DNA of 64,000 nt. It comes from Rhodoferax sediminis (GTDB lineage: Bacteria; Pseudomonadota; Gammaproteobacteria; Burkholderiales; Burkholderiaceae_C). This document shows, piece by piece, positions 22,102 to 31,808 of this stretch. The translations under genes were made by a program, and so were the position numbers. Within the stretch, counting starts at the first letter, position 1, and every line of letters begins with the position of its first letter. Below the pieces are notes generated by a model that was given only the letters and a program-made list of their open reading frames with translations, made no database searches and was not told the origin of the DNA. Location of the stretch: contig NZ_CP035503.1 in assembly GCF_006970865.1 (NCBI RefSeq), forward strand, positions 1,935,001 through 1,999,000, in the 5' to 3' direction.

Positions 22102-23601
22102 TCAGCAGCCCGCGAGTTGCAGGGTCCAGGGCGTTTTCTGCCAGGCTGCCACCTCTTCGCGCAACAGGTGAGCCGATTGCGGAAAGGCCTCGGCCCAGCC
22201 CGGGCGGCAGGCCAGTACCAGCCGGTGGTCGGCGTCGGGGTCTGCCGCGAGCCGCATGCCCTTCAGGTCGGGATCGCGCCGCGCATGGCAAAGAATGACG
22301 GCAAGGCGCAGGCACAACAACTGGCGCACGAACAAGGTGTCTTCGAAATCCACTTCCAGCTTGCGCAGCTTGCCGCGGTGCCCCAGCACGAGCAGGCTGA
22401 GGCGGTGAAGTTCGGGCAGGGCAAAGCCCAATGCATCGATGTTGTCCAGAATGTAGGCGCCATGTTTGTGATAGTCGCTGTGTGAAATCCGGCAGCCAAT
22501 TTCATGCAGTTGGGCGGCCCAATCCAGTTTTCGCAAATTGCTGCCGGGGCCGGCAGTGGCAGGCCCGCCCTGCAATTGATTGAACAAGTGGCAGGCGACC
22601 TTGCCGACGCGCTGGGCCTGCGCGGTGTCAGTTTCGAACTTGTCGACAAGGCGTTGAACAGTGGCCGAGCGGACGTCGGTCTGCGTCTGCTCACGGTCCA
22701 GCAGGTCGTACAGGACGCCATGCCGCAACGCACCCTGGGCGGCCTGCATCTTGTCGATGCCAAGCAGGTCGAAGACGGCGCGCAAAACGCTGACACCGCC
22801 GCCGATGACGGCGCGGCGATCTTCCCTGATGCCGTCCAGCTGCAAGCGGTCGGCGCTCTGCGCCTTCAGCAGTCGGGCCAGCAGCCAATCCAGACCTTCG
22901 CGCGTGACGGACCCGGCCGGCCAGCCCGCTGCAGTCAGCGCGTCGCCTACGGCGCCAATGGTGCCCGAGGAGCCATAAGCCACCTCCCAGGCATCGCGCC
23001 GATAGGCGTTGAGCGCTTCATCGAGCACTGCTTTGGCGGCGATTTCCGCCATCTGGAACGCATGGGCGGTGAACTGGCCGGTGGAGAAGTGTTTCATTGA
23101 CAAGGTGACGCTGCCGACGCGATATGACTCCACCACGCGGGCGTCAAACGCGCGGCCCAGAATCAACTCGGTGGAGCGCCCGCCGATGTCGACCACCAGG
23201 CGTTTTTCGTCGGATTGGGGCAACAGATGCGCCACGCCCTGGTAAATCAGCCGGGCTTCTTCGCGCCCCGAAATGACGTCAATCGGAAACCCCAGTATTT
23301 CGTGGGCACGCGCCAAAAATGCGTCACGGTTGCGTGCTTCACGCAGGGTCTGCGTGGCGACCGCGCACACCTGGCCCCGCTTGAAATCTGCCAGTCGTTC
23401 ACCAAAGCGTGCGAGACAATCCCAGCCTCGCTGCATGGCGACGGAGGTCAGGTTGCGCTCGGCATCCAGGCCGCTACCTAACCGGACCGTTTCCTTCAGG
23501 TATTGAACCCGGTGAATCTGTCCGCCCTCGAAGCGGCCGATTTCAAGGCGAAAGCTGTTGGAGCCCAGGTCCACAGCGGCGAGTCGAGTTCCGTTTTGCA
23601 T
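22102..23601 (-). CDS. ppx: Exopolyphosphatase (Ppx/GppA family)
   Basis: Hydrolyses the ends of polyphosphate, or (GppA) pppGpp. The ASKHA-type phosphatase core is visible: LAAVDLGSNSFRLEIGR at the N-terminus, ISGREEARLIYQG, LVVDIGGRSTELILG, and AYGSSGTIGAVGDAL. The C-terminal half carries an HD-like region (WAAQLHEIGCRISHSDYHKHGAYI). I start at MQNGTRLAAVDLG (23601, 499 residues); in-frame ATGs up to 23640 would extend into the pstS promoter region. It is divergent from pstS across a Pho box. Ppx rather than GppA is preferred from its neighbours. Confidence 0.92.
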   Translation of the reverse strand: MQNGTRLAAVDLGSNSFRLEIGRFEGGQIHRVQYLKETVRLGSGLDAERNLTSVAMQRGWDCLARFGERLADFKRGQVCAVATQTLREARNRDAFLARAHEILGFPIDVISGREEARLIYQGVAHLLPQSDEKRLVVDIGGRSTELILGRAFDARVVESYRVGSVTLSMKHFSTGQFTAHAFQMAEIAAKAVLDEALNAYRRDAWEVAYGSSGTIGAVGDALTAAGWPAGSVTREGLDWLLARLLKAQSADRLQLDGIREDRRAVIGGGVSVLRAVFDLLGIDKMQAAQGALRHGVLYDLLDREQTQTDVRSATVQRLVDKFETDTAQAQRVGKVACHLFNQLQGGPATAGPGSNLRKLDWAAQLHEIGCRISHSDYHKHGAYILDNIDALGFALPELHRLSLLVLGHRGKLRKLEVDFEDTLFVRQLLCLRLAVILCHARRDPDLKGMRLAADPDADHRLVLACRPGWAEAFPQSAHLLREEVAAWQKTPWTLQLAGC

Positions 23602-23664
23602 TGTCTGGCCTGATTGATTGCTGGTCAGCATAGCATTCACGCCCGTTTGTTTGCCTGGGATTTT

Positions 23665-23698
23665 CTGTCACACCATTGTCATATCGGCGTCTTAAAGT
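23665..23698 (+). promoter_or_regulatory. Pho box and -10 of pstSCAB-phoU
   Basis: CTGTCAC (23665-23671) and TTGTCAT (23676-23682) are 11 bases apart start to start, the canonical PhoB repeat. TAAAGT (23693-23698) lies 10 bases after the box, the usual spacing for a PhoB-activated -10. It sits 52 bases before the pstS ATG and in the divergent gap with ppx, which it might also affect. Confidence 0.85.
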
Positions 23699-23733
23699 CT
23701 GCGCATCTCCTAACCAACCTGAGAGGTCTTTTC

Positions 23734-24774
23734 ATGACGATGAAGTTCAGCACGACGATGATCAGCCTGGCGGCTGTGTCCTTTATGTATGCCATGCCTG
23801 CCAGTGCGCAGAGCGTGACCGGCGCCGGGTCCACTTTTGGCGCCCCCATCTATGCCAAGTGGGCATCCGACTACAACAAGATCACAGGCGTCAAAATCAA
23901 CTACCAATCCGTGGGTTCGGGCGCGGGCATTCAACAAATCGACGCCAAGACCGTCGATTTTGGCGCTACCGACATGCCGCTCAAGGACGAGGATCTGGCA
24001 AAAAAGGGGGAAATGCAATTCCCGACGGTGATCGGTGGCGTGATCCCCGTGGTGAACGTCAAGGGGATCGCGCCGGGGCAGCTGAAACTCAACGGCCAGG
24101 TTCTCGGTGACATTTACCTGGCCAAGATCACCAAATGGAATGACCCGGCCATCAAGGCGCTGAACCCGACGCTGGCTTTGCCGGACGCCACCATTACGCC
24201 GGTTCGCCGCGCTGATGGTTCGGGTACGACGTTCATCTTCACCAACTACCTGAGCAAGGTCAATACCGAATGGAAGACGAAGGTGGGCGAGGGCACGGCG
24301 GTGAACTGGCCGGCCGGCGCGGGTGGCAAGGGCAATGAAGGGGTCGCCGCGTTCGTGGGCCGCTTGCCCAACTCGATCGGCTACCTGGAATACGCCTATG
24401 TGAAGCAAAACAAGATGACGTATGCGCTGATGCAAAATGCCGCCGGCAACTTTGTGTCGCCGGACGCTGCGGCCTTCAAGGCGGCTGCCGCGGGCGCGGA
24501 CTGGACGAAGAGCTTCTACCAGATCCTGACCGACAAGCCGGGCAAGGATTCGTGGCCGATCACGGGTGCCACGTTCATCCTGCTGCACAAGGTGCAGGAC
24601 AAGCCGGCTCAAGGCGCGACCACGCTCAAGTTTTTCGAATGGGCCTACCAAAACGGTGACCAGGCAGCGGACAGCCTTGACTATGTTCCGCTGCCTGCGA
24701 GCGTGAAGGCGATTGTCGAGAAGAGCTGGGGCGAGATCAAGGACGCATCGGGCAAGGTCGTCGCTTACAAGTAA
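23734..24774 (+). CDS. pstS: Phosphate ABC transporter, periplasmic phosphate-binding protein
   Basis: Binds inorganic phosphate in the periplasm for the PstCAB importer. The signal peptide [20 protein letters not shown] ends at PASAQS. The mature protein opens with the family signature [16 protein letters not shown] and has the phosphate contacts [20 protein letters not shown] and [17 protein letters not shown] 23734 has GAGAGG seven bases upstream. 346 residues, the expected size, and it is the first gene after a Pho box. Confidence 0.97.
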   Translation: MTMKFSTTMISLAAVSFMYAMPASAQSVTGAGSTFGAPIYAKWASDYNKITGVKINYQSVGSGAGIQQIDAKTVDFGATDMPLKDEDLAKKGEMQFPTVIGGVIPVVNVKGIAPGQLKLNGQVLGDIYLAKITKWNDPAIKALNPTLALPDATITPVRRADGSGTTFIFTNYLSKVNTEWKTKVGEGTAVNWPAGAGGKGNEGVAAFVGRLPNSIGYLEYAYVKQNKMTYALMQNAAGNFVSPDAAAFKAAAAGADWTKSFYQILTDKPGKDSWPITGATFILLHKVQDKPAQGATTLKFFEWAYQNGDQAADSLDYVPLPASVKAIVEKSWGEIKDASGKVVAYK

Positions 24775-24823
24775 GCAGGAAAATCGGGTCTTCTCAAGCT
24801 TCATGGCGCAAGGGGTGTTCCAC

Positions 24824-25855
24824 GTGTCCTCTACACTTCCGGTAAACGAAGCTCCCTTCGACCTTGCCGCCAAGGTCACTCCACGCGCCATGATCCGTCC
24901 ACCGCCCCATCCATTGGCCCGCTCGGGCCCCCTGCTGGACCGGCTGTTCGGCTGGACTGCCGCGGGTGCCGCCTGGTTGACCCTGAGCTTGCTGCTTGGC
25001 ATTCTGGTGTCGCTGGTGATTGGCGCGTGGCCTGCCATCGAAAAGTACGGTCTTGGTTTTTTGACCAGCACCGTCTGGGACCCGGTGAAGAACGAGTATG
25101 GCGGGCTGGTCATGATCTATGGCACGCTGGCCACCTCGCTGATCGCGCTCGTGATTGCCGTGCCTGTCAGCTTCGGCATTGCCCTGTTTCTGACGGAGCT
25201 GTCACCGGCCTGGCTCAAGCGACCGCTGGGGACCGCGATCGAGTTGCTGGCCGCCGTGCCCTCCATTGTGTACGGTATGTGGGGGCTGCTGGTGTTCAGC
25301 CCGATTCTGGCTACCTATGTGCAGCAGCCCCTGCAGACCCTGTTCGCCGGCGTGCCCTACCTGGGGGCCCTGTTTTCGGGGCCGCCGGTGGGTATCGGTA
25401 TTTTGTCGGCGGGCATCATCCTGGCGATCATGATCATCCCCTTCATCGCGGCGGTGATGCGCGACGTGTTCGAGGTCACCCCGGTTCTGCTCAAGGAATC
25501 GGCCTACGGTCTGGGGGCGACGACCTGGGAGGTGGTGTTCAAGGTGGTGCTTCCCTACACCAAGGCTGGCGTGATGGGCGGCATCATGCTCGGGCTGGGG
25601 CGAGCACTGGGCGAGACCATGGCGGTGACCTTCGTGATCGGCAACTTCAACCAGCTCGATTCGCTGAGTTTGTTCCAGGCGGCCAACAGCATCACCTCGG
25701 CGCTGGCCAATGAATTCGCCGAAGCCACTCCGGGCCTGCACCAGGCGGCCCTGATTTATCTGGGGCTGGTCCTGTTCTTCATCACGTTTGTCGTGCTGGC
25801 CCTGTCCAAGGTACTGCTGGCGCGGCTGCGAAAGAATGAAGGAACCCGAGCATGA
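24824..25855 (+). CDS. pstC: Phosphate ABC transporter permease PstC
   Basis: Inner-membrane permease with about six spans (first near [19 protein letters not shown]) and the EAA-type coupling loop [20 protein letters not shown] that contacts PstB. I choose the GTG at 24824 (VSSTLPVNE), which has AAGGGG eight bases upstream; an in-frame ATG at 24803 would also be possible. 343 residues. Its stop overlaps the pstA start (ATGA). Confidence 0.95.
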   Translation: MSSTLPVNEAPFDLAAKVTPRAMIRPPPHPLARSGPLLDRLFGWTAAGAAWLTLSLLLGILVSLVIGAWPAIEKYGLGFLTSTVWDPVKNEYGGLVMIYGTLATSLIALVIAVPVSFGIALFLTELSPAWLKRPLGTAIELLAAVPSIVYGMWGLLVFSPILATYVQQPLQTLFAGVPYLGALFSGPPVGIGILSAGIILAIMIIPFIAAVMRDVFEVTPVLLKESAYGLGATTWEVVFKVVLPYTKAGVMGGIMLGLGRALGETMAVTFVIGNFNQLDSLSLFQAANSITSALANEFAEATPGLHQAALIYLGLVLFFITFVVLALSKVLLARLRKNEGTRA

Positions 25856-26715
25856 ACGGCCTCCAGCAGCGGGATGTGCGCCTGGTCAAATTTGCGCGGC
25901 GCAAGCGGGTCAACCGGATTGCGCTGACCCTGTCGCTGGCGGCGATGGCGTTTGGCCTGTTCTGGCTGTTCTGGATATTGCTGGAAACGGTGCGCCTGGG
26001 CGTCGGTGGACTGGTGCTGGCCACGTTCACCGAAATGACACCTCCCCCCAACGAGGCTGGGGGCCTCGCGAACGCCATCTACGGCTCGCTGGTCATGGTT
26101 ACTGCGGCCACCTTTATCGGCACACCCGTTGGCATCATGGCTGGCATCTATCTGGCCGAGTACAACCCCAAGGGCTGGCTCGCGTCGGTCACGCGATTTG
26201 TCAACGATATTTTGCTGTCGGCGCCGTCCATCGTCATCGGCCTTTTTATCTACGCCGTCGTCGTGGCCCGCTTCAAGTCATTTTCCGGCTGGGCCGGTGC
26301 GCTGGCGCTGGCGCTGATCGTGATTCCGGTGGTGATTCGCACGACAGAGAACATGCTGCAACTGGTGCCGGCAGGCTTGCGTGAAGCCGCCTATGCGCTG
26401 GGCGCGCCCAAGTGGAAGGTAATTCTCGGCATCACCCTGCGGGCGGCGCGCGCCGGGGTGGTGACGGGCGTCCTGCTCGCGGTGGCACGCGTTGCCGGAG
26501 AGACGGCGCCGCTGTTGTTTACGGCGCTGAGCAACCAGTTCTGGACCTCTGACTTGAGCCAGCCCATGGCCAGCCTGCCGGTCACCATTTACAAGTTCGC
26601 CATGAGTCCCTACGAGAACTGGCAGAAACTGGCGTGGGCCGGCGTGTTCCTGATCACGGTGGCGGTGCTGGGGCTCAACATTCTGGCGCGCGTCATGACA
26701 CGCAGCAAGCAGTGA
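25852..26715 (+). CDS. pstA: Phosphate ABC transporter permease PstA
   Basis: Second inner-membrane permease of the Pst importer, 287 residues with about six spans. Family markers include [20 protein letters not shown] near residue 65 and the coupling loop [22 protein letters not shown]. The ATG overlaps the pstC stop by four bases, so translation is coupled. It pairs with PstC to form the channel. Confidence 0.96.
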   Translation: MNGLQQRDVRLVKFARRKRVNRIALTLSLAAMAFGLFWLFWILLETVRLGVGGLVLATFTEMTPPPNEAGGLANAIYGSLVMVTAATFIGTPVGIMAGIYLAEYNPKGWLASVTRFVNDILLSAPSIVIGLFIYAVVVARFKSFSGWAGALALALIVIPVVIRTTENMLQLVPAGLREAAYALGAPKWKVILGITLRAARAGVVTGVLLAVARVAGETAPLLFTALSNQFWTSDLSQPMASLPVTIYKFAMSPYENWQKLAWAGVFLITVAVLGLNILARVMTRSKQ

Positions 26716-26763
26716 TACCCGCGAGCTCCCGAATCTCACCATCAAAATAGAGCAAGACAGACC

Positions 26764-27534
26764 ATGACGACGCCCCAGGAAAAATCGAAAATTTCGGTCA
26801 GGAACCTGAACTTTTATTACGGCAAATTCCACGCTCTCAAGGACATCAACCTGGAAGTTCCGGAGAAGAAGGTGACCTCGTTCATCGGCCCGTCGGGCTG
26901 CGGCAAATCGACCCTGCTGCGCGTCTTCAACCGCATGTACGCGCTCTACCCCGAGCAGCGCGCCGAGGGGCAGATCATGCTCGACGGCGAGGATTTGCTG
27001 ACCTCGCGGCAGGACGTGGCCCTGCTGCGCGCCAAGGTGGGCATGGTGTTTCAGAAGCCGACGCCGTTCCCCATGTCGATTTACAACAACATCGTGTTTG
27101 GTGTCAAACTGTTCGAAAATCTCAATGCCGCCGATATGGAAGAGCGCGTCGAATGGGCCTTGCGAAAGGCCGCGCTATGGAGCGAGGTGAAGGACAAGCT
27201 GCACCAGAACGGGGCCAGCCTGTCGGGCGGCCAGCAGCAGCGCCTGTGCATCGCGCGCGGGATTGCGATCAAGCCCGAAATTTTGCTGCTCGATGAACCC
27301 TGCTCGGCACTCGATCCGATTTCCACTGCCAAAATAGAAGAATTGATTGCCGAACTCAAAAACGACTATACCGTGGTCATCGTGACGCACAACATGCAGC
27401 AGGCCGCGCGCTGCAGCGATTACACGGCCTACATGTATCTGGGCAACCTGGTCGAGTTCGGCGCCACCGAAGAGTTGTTTTTCAAGCCCCGGCGCAAAGA
27501 GACCGAGGATTACATTACCGGCCGGTTCGGGTGA
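26764..27534 (+). CDS. pstB: Phosphate ABC transporter ATP-binding protein PstB
   Basis: ATPase driving phosphate import, 256 residues. Walker [11 protein letters not shown]-loop [12 protein letters not shown] (typical of PstB), signature [13 protein letters not shown], Walker [14 protein letters not shown], and the H-loop [12 protein letters not shown]. It starts 48 bases after pstA. The 3' end overlaps a possible GTG of phoU, but phoU more likely starts after it. Confidence 0.98.
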   Translation: MTTPQEKSKISVRNLNFYYGKFHALKDINLEVPEKKVTSFIGPSGCGKSTLLRVFNRMYALYPEQRAEGQIMLDGEDLLTSRQDVALLRAKVGMVFQKPTPFPMSIYNNIVFGVKLFENLNAADMEERVEWALRKAALWSEVKDKLHQNGASLSGGQQQRLCIARGIAIKPEILLLDEPCSALDPISTAKIEELIAELKNDYTVVIVTHNMQQAARCSDYTAYMYLGNLVEFGATEELFFKPRRKETEDYITGRFG

Positions 27535-27551
27535 CTATCAAGGAGGCAGTT

Positions 27552-28253
27552 ATGTCCGACAAACACCTTTCAACCCAGTTCGACAGCGAGCTCAACGGCG
27601 TTTCCTCGCGCGTGATGGAAATGGGCGGGCTGGCCGAATCCCAGATCCACCAGGCGATCTATGCACTGTCCCAGTTCAGTGCGGAAGCGGCGCAGCAGGT
27701 GATCGAGATGGAGCCGCGTGTGAACGCGATGGAGATCGAGATCGACCGCGAGCTGTCGTCCATCATTGCGCGGCGCCAGCCGACGGCGCGCGACCTGCGC
27801 CTGCTCATTGCCATCTCCAAGACCACCGCCAACCTGGAGCGGGTCGGCGATGAGGCTGAAAAAATTGCACGCATGGTCAAGTCCATCATCGAGAGCGGCG
27901 CGGCGCGCACCCTGCCGTCGTCCGAGTTGCGCGTTGCCGCCGATCTGGCCTCCGGCCTGCTGCGCAAGGCGCTCGATGCATTTGCACGGCTGGACACGGC
28001 CGTGGCCGTGACCATCCTGAAGGAAGACGATTTGATCGACCGGGAGTTCGACGGCTTTGTGCGCAAGCTCATCACCTACATGATGGAAGATCCGCGCACG
28101 ATTTCCGCGAGCCTGGACTTGCTGTTCCTGGCCAAGGCGATCGAGCGCATTGGCGATCACGCCAAGAATATTGCGGAGTTCATCATCTACATCGTGAAGG
28201 GCGCGGACGTGCGCCACACCACGATGGAACAAGTCGAATCCGCCGTCCAATGA
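27552..28253 (+). CDS. phoU: Phosphate signalling regulator PhoU
   Basis: Links Pst transport state to the PhoR kinase and keeps the Pho regulon off when phosphate is plentiful. 233 residues made of two similar three-helix PhoU repeats (FDSELNGVSSRVMEMGGLAE and, in the second half, ASGLLRKALDAFARLDTAVA), each followed by a metal-binding acidic stretch such as ERVGDEAEKIARM and ERIGDHAKNIAEFI. ATG 27552 has AAGGAGG just upstream; a GTG at 27531 overlapping pstB is less likely. Confidence 0.96.
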   Translation: MSDKHLSTQFDSELNGVSSRVMEMGGLAESQIHQAIYALSQFSAEAAQQVIEMEPRVNAMEIEIDRELSSIIARRQPTARDLRLLIAISKTTANLERVGDEAEKIARMVKSIIESGAARTLPSSELRVAADLASGLLRKALDAFARLDTAVAVTILKEDDLIDREFDGFVRKLITYMMEDPRTISASLDLLFLAKAIERIGDHAKNIAEFIIYIVKGADVRHTTMEQVESAVQ

Positions 28254-28254
28254 G

Positions 28255-28323
28255 CCCCCACGCTGTGCACTGCGTGTCGTCGCTGCCCCCCAAGGGGGCG
28301 GCCTCCTTCCTTGGGACGGCCCG
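28255..28323 (+). repeat. GC-rich intergenic repeat, copy 2
   Basis: Fills most of the 85-base gap between phoU and phoB and matches the minus strand of 21617-21682: shared CACTGCGTGT, CGCTGCCCCCC, AGGGGGC and a GGGACGGCCC end. The central run pair forms a hairpin, but there is no T-tract, so it is not a normal terminator. Similar elements are common between genes in Comamonadaceae genomes (from memory). Confidence 0.7.
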
Positions 28324-28338
28324 GCGCAAGGATGCTCC

Positions 28339-29049
28339 ATGAAGCATCAGCCCCGCGTCCTGATTGTCGAAGACGAGCCCGCGATCGCCGAGCTGATTGC
28401 GGTCAACCTGCGGCACAACGGCTTCCGGCCGATCTGGGCCGAGGAGGGCGTCGCCGCCCAGCGCGAACTCGATGCCGTGCTGCCCGACGTGATCCTGCTG
28501 GACTGGATGCTGCCGGGGCAAAGCGGTGTGGCGCTGGCACGCCGGTGGCGCGCCAATGCGCGCACCAAGGGCGTTCCGATCCTGATGCTGACGGCGCGCG
28601 GCGACGAACCCGACAAGGTGGCGGGGCTCGATGCGGGCGCGGACGACTACATCACCAAGCCCTTTTCGACGCAGGAATTGCTGGCCCGCATCCGTGCCGT
28701 GCTGCGCCGCCGCGCTCCCGAGCGGGCCGATGCCAGCATCACGATCGGTGCCCTGGCGCTGGACTCGGCAACGCACCGGGTGTCGTACCAGGGGCAGGCG
28801 ATCAAGGTCGGTCCCACCGAGTTCAAGCTGCTGAATTACCTCATGAAGCATTGCGAGCGCGTGCACAGCCGCGCGCAGCTGCTGGACAAGGTCTGGGGCG
28901 ACCACGTGTTCATCGAGGAGCGCACCGTCGACGTGCACGTCAAGCGCTTGCGTGAAGCGCTGGGGGCCGCTGGTGCCATGGTGGAGACCGTGCGCGGCGC
29001 CGGCTACCGTCTGACGGCGCAGCCGCAGGTGGCGGCCAGCCAGGCCTGA
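28339..29049 (+). CDS. phoB: Phosphate regulon response regulator PhoB
   Basis: Two-domain OmpR-type regulator of 236 residues that binds Pho boxes when phosphorylated by PhoR. The receiver domain has Glu11/Asp12, phospho-acceptor Asp55 (VILLDWMLPG) and Lys107 (DDYITKPFS). The winged-helix DNA-binding domain covers about residues 135-228 (VGPTEFKLLNYLMKHCERV, then VDVHVKRLREAL). It precedes phoR with a 61-base gap and is likely co-transcribed with it. Confidence 0.96.
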   Translation: MKHQPRVLIVEDEPAIAELIAVNLRHNGFRPIWAEEGVAAQRELDAVLPDVILLDWMLPGQSGVALARRWRANARTKGVPILMLTARGDEPDKVAGLDAGADDYITKPFSTQELLARIRAVLRRRAPERADASITIGALALDSATHRVSYQGQAIKVGPTEFKLLNYLMKHCERVHSRAQLLDKVWGDHVFIEERTVDVHVKRLREALGAAGAMVETVRGAGYRLTAQPQVAASQA

Positions 29050-29110
29050 GCCGCGAGGTCGGCGTTGCCGCGGCAATGCCCGCGCTGTCATCTCCCTTCA
29101 CAATCGCGCC

Positions 29111-30517
29111 ATGCTGTTTCGTTTTTTCAGCTTCCTGATGCTCCAATTTGCCAGCGCACTGGCGGGGTGGTGGCTGGGTGGCCGCTGGGGTGCGCTGGCC
29201 GGCCTGGCGCTGGCGGGCCTGCTCTGGTTTACGCTGGACTTGCTGCGCGGCGCGCGCGTTCTGCGCTGGCTCAAGCAGGGCGAGGCCAGTGGTGCCCCCG
29301 CGCTGCGCGGCCTGTGGGGGGAAGTGTCGGACCGGACCCGGCGCCTGTTGCGCCAGCGCGAGCAGCAAACCCAGGACAGCCAGGCACGCCTGCAGGAGTT
29401 TTTGGCGGCGATCCAGGCGTCGCCCAACGGAGTGGTGCTGCTGGACAAGACGGGCTGCATTGAATGGTGCAACCAGATCGCGGCCGAGCAGTTTGGTTTC
29501 GACGCGCAGCGCGATGTTCTTCAGCAGATCGGCAATCTGGTGCGCGACCCGGCCTTTGCTGCCTATTACACCGGGGGTGACTACGCACACGAAATCACCA
29601 TTGCGGGGCCGGGCAGCACGCCGTCGCGGCCGATACGGGTGTCTATCCACCTGCATCCCTACGGCGAAGGCCGCAAGCTGCTGTTATCGCGCGATGTGAC
29701 GGCGCTGGAGCAGGCCGAAGCCATGCGCCGGGACTTTGTGGCCAACGTGTCGCACGAGATCCGCACTCCGCTGACCGTGCTCGCCGGCTTTGTCGAGACG
29801 CTGCGCACGCTGCCGCTGAACGAGTCCGAGCGTGGCCGCTATCTGGCTCTGATGGCGCAGCAGTCGGAGCGGATGCAGACGCTGGTCAACGATTTGCTGA
29901 CCCTGTCGCGGCTGGAGGGCAGGCCGCCGCCCGGTGCCGCTGAGTGGACACCGGTGCATTCGCTGCTGGAGCGGTGCCTGCAAGAGGCGCGTACGCTGTC
30001 TGCGCTAGTGACTCGCGGCGAGACCGCGGGGCACGAATTGCGCTTTGACCCTGCGCCGAGCCCGCGCAGCATGGGCGAGATTGCGGGCGCGCCGAATGAA
30101 CTGCACAGCGCCCTGTCGAACCTGCTGAACAATGCCGTGCGCTACACGCCCGCGGGCGGCGTCATCGAGGTCCAGTGGCGGGTGCTGCCTGACGGGCGGG
30201 CCGAGTTTTCGGTGAAAGACTCCGGACCGGGCATCGCACCCGAGCATATTCCGCGCCTGACCGAGCGCTTCTACCGCATCGATCGCAGCCGCTCGCGCGA
30301 GACGGGGGGTACCGGACTCGGCCTGGCGATCGTCAAACATGTCGCGCAGCGGCACGGCGCCGAGCTGCGCATCGACAGCACGCCGGGGCTGGGCTCCACG
30401 TTTTCGATTATTTTTCCTGCCAGCCGCATCAAGGGGCCGGGCGGCGAGGCGCCTGCGCCTGCGCCTGCCGCGCCGCCGGTCGCCGCACGGCCCGCCACAG
30501 AATCGCTGCAAAAATAG
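29111..30517 (+). CDS. phoR: Phosphate regulon sensor kinase PhoR
   Basis: Membrane histidine kinase of 468 residues. Two hydrophobic segments fall in residues 1-45, with no periplasmic domain between, as usual for PhoR. A PAS domain covers about residues 95-195, then the dimerisation/phosphoacceptor helix with His215 (VANVSHEIRTPL), and the ATPase domain with N-box (LSNLLNNAVRYTP), G1 (VKDSGPGIAPEH) and G2 (GGTGLGLAIVK). The last ~30 residues are a Pro/Ala-rich tail (EAPAPAPAAPPVA) encoded where the gene overlaps the convergent MATE gene by 89 bases. Confidence 0.95.
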   Translation: MLFRFFSFLMLQFASALAGWWLGGRWGALAGLALAGLLWFTLDLLRGARVLRWLKQGEASGAPALRGLWGEVSDRTRRLLRQREQQTQDSQARLQEFLAAIQASPNGVVLLDKTGCIEWCNQIAAEQFGFDAQRDVLQQIGNLVRDPAFAAYYTGGDYAHEITIAGPGSTPSRPIRVSIHLHPYGEGRKLLLSRDVTALEQAEAMRRDFVANVSHEIRTPLTVLAGFVETLRTLPLNESERGRYLALMAQQSERMQTLVNDLLTLSRLEGRPPPGAAEWTPVHSLLERCLQEARTLSALVTRGETAGHELRFDPAPSPRSMGEIAGAPNELHSALSNLLNNAVRYTPAGGVIEVQWRVLPDGRAEFSVKDSGPGIAPEHIPRLTERFYRIDRSRSRETGGTGLGLAIVKHVAQRHGAELRIDSTPGLGSTFSIIFPASRIKGPGGEAPAPAPAAPPVAARPATESLQK

Positions 30518-31808
30518 TCGCGGTCAGGGCCAGCGCGATCGCGCTGGTCGCCCAAAACGTGATAGGCGATGCGATGGCGTGGACCGCACCGACACCGTGG
30601 TATGCCAGCAGGTAGCCGCCCGTCAGTCCCAATCCCCACAAGAGCACGCAATACACCAGCAGCGGCGCCACGGTCACGCGATAGCAGCGCAGCACAAACA
30701 CGCACAGGGTCTGGACCGCGTCGGCCAGGTGGTAGGCGGCGACCCAGGCGAGCAGGGCGCTGGCCAGCGCAATCACGGCCGGGTTGCGCGCATAGATTTC
30801 CGCTACCTCCCCGCGCGCTATGAAAAGAATAGTGGACAGTGCAATAGCCATCAGGGCTACAAGCCTAAAACCCATGCGAATGGCGGCGCGGGCGCGACGC
30901 GGGTCGCCGGCCCCGAGCCAGTAGCTCGTGCGCGCGCTGGTGGCAATGGCGATCGACAGCGGCATCATGTACAGCACGGCCGCCAGGTTGGCCGCGATCT
31001 GGTGGCTGGCTGCGGCCGCCGTGCCCTGGCGGGCGATGAACAGCGCCATCAGCGTGAACGAGGTGATCTCCACCAAAATGGCCAACCCGCCCGGAATGCC
31101 CAGCCGCGCAAACTCGCCGATCTGCCGCCAGTCGGGCCGCTCCAGCCGTTGCCAGATGCGGTAGGGCAGGTAGAAGTCCTGGGTGCGCAGCAGCCACAGT
31201 GCCAGCGCCAGCATGGCGTAGTTCACGACCAGGGTGGCCCAGGCACAACCGACCACGCCTTGCGGCGCCAGGCCCAGGCCGCCAAAGGCAAACCAGATGG
31301 AGAGCGGCACCTTGACGAACAATGAACCGATTTGCAGCCAGGTCACGAGCTGGGGCTTGCCCAGGCTCTGGTTCAGCGTGCTGTAGATGCGAAACAGCAG
31401 GGAAGGGGCCAGCGCGAGGGCGAGCACGCCCAGATAGCGCTGCACTTCAACCTGCAGTGCGGCGGGCACCTCGGTCCAGCGCAGCACCGCGTCCGGAGAC
31501 AGCAGGGCCGCCATCCCCACCACGATGGTGATGGCGCACAGGTACAGTGCCTGGCGCAGCGAGCGGCCTACGTCGGCCAGGCGGCGCGCGCCATGCTGTT
31601 CGGCCCAGACCGGCAGCAGTGCCTGCATGACACCCATCAAGGCCACGTAGACACTGATGTAGATGGCAGAGCCCACCGACAGCGCGGCCAGCGAAGTCTC
31701 GGAATAGCGCCCGGCCACGATGGTGTCGGTCACGCCGAACGCCATGACGGCCAGCTGGCCCACCAGCACGGTGACGGCGTGCCGGATGATGACTTTCAGT
31801 TCGGGCAC
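30429..31808 (-). CDS. MATE-family efflux transporter
   Basis: A 459-residue integral membrane protein with about twelve spans in two similar halves, typical of NorM-type multidrug/Na+ or H+ antiporters: VGQLAVMAFGVTDTIVAGRYS at the start and RLGIPGGLAILVEITSFTLM at the start of the second half. It begins with GTG directly after the stop of the upstream minus-strand gene. Its last ~30 codons overlap phoR. Bases 30817-30870 (in a membrane segment) look like a relic of the dispersed repeat. Substrate unknown. Confidence 0.88.
   Translation of the reverse strand: MPELKVIIRHAVTVLVGQLAVMAFGVTDTIVAGRYSETSLAALSVGSAIYISVYVALMGVMQALLPVWAEQHGARRLADVGRSLRQALYLCAITIVVGMAALLSPDAVLRWTEVPAALQVEVQRYLGVLALALAPSLLFRIYSTLNQSLGKPQLVTWLQIGSLFVKVPLSIWFAFGGLGLAPQGVVGCAWATLVVNYAMLALALWLLRTQDFYLPYRIWQRLERPDWRQIGEFARLGIPGGLAILVEITSFTLMALFIARQGTAAAASHQIAANLAAVLYMMPLSIAIATSARTSYWLGAGDPRRARAAIRMGFRLVALMAIALSTILFIARGEVAEIYARNPAVIALASALLAWVAAYHLADAVQTLCVFVLRCYRVTVAPLLVYCVLLWGLGLTGGYLLAYHGVGAVHAIASPITFWATSAIALALTATIFAAILWRAVRRPAARQAQAQAPRRPAP
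30817..30870 (-). repeat. Candidate dispersed element in MATE gene
   Basis: Read on the minus strand it begins TTTTAGGCTTGTAGCCCTGA and ends CTTTTCATAGC, matching the order of blocks (AGCCCT ... GCACTGTC ... TTTTNATAGC) seen in other copies. It lies within a membrane-span coding stretch and is in frame. Confidence 0.4.
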
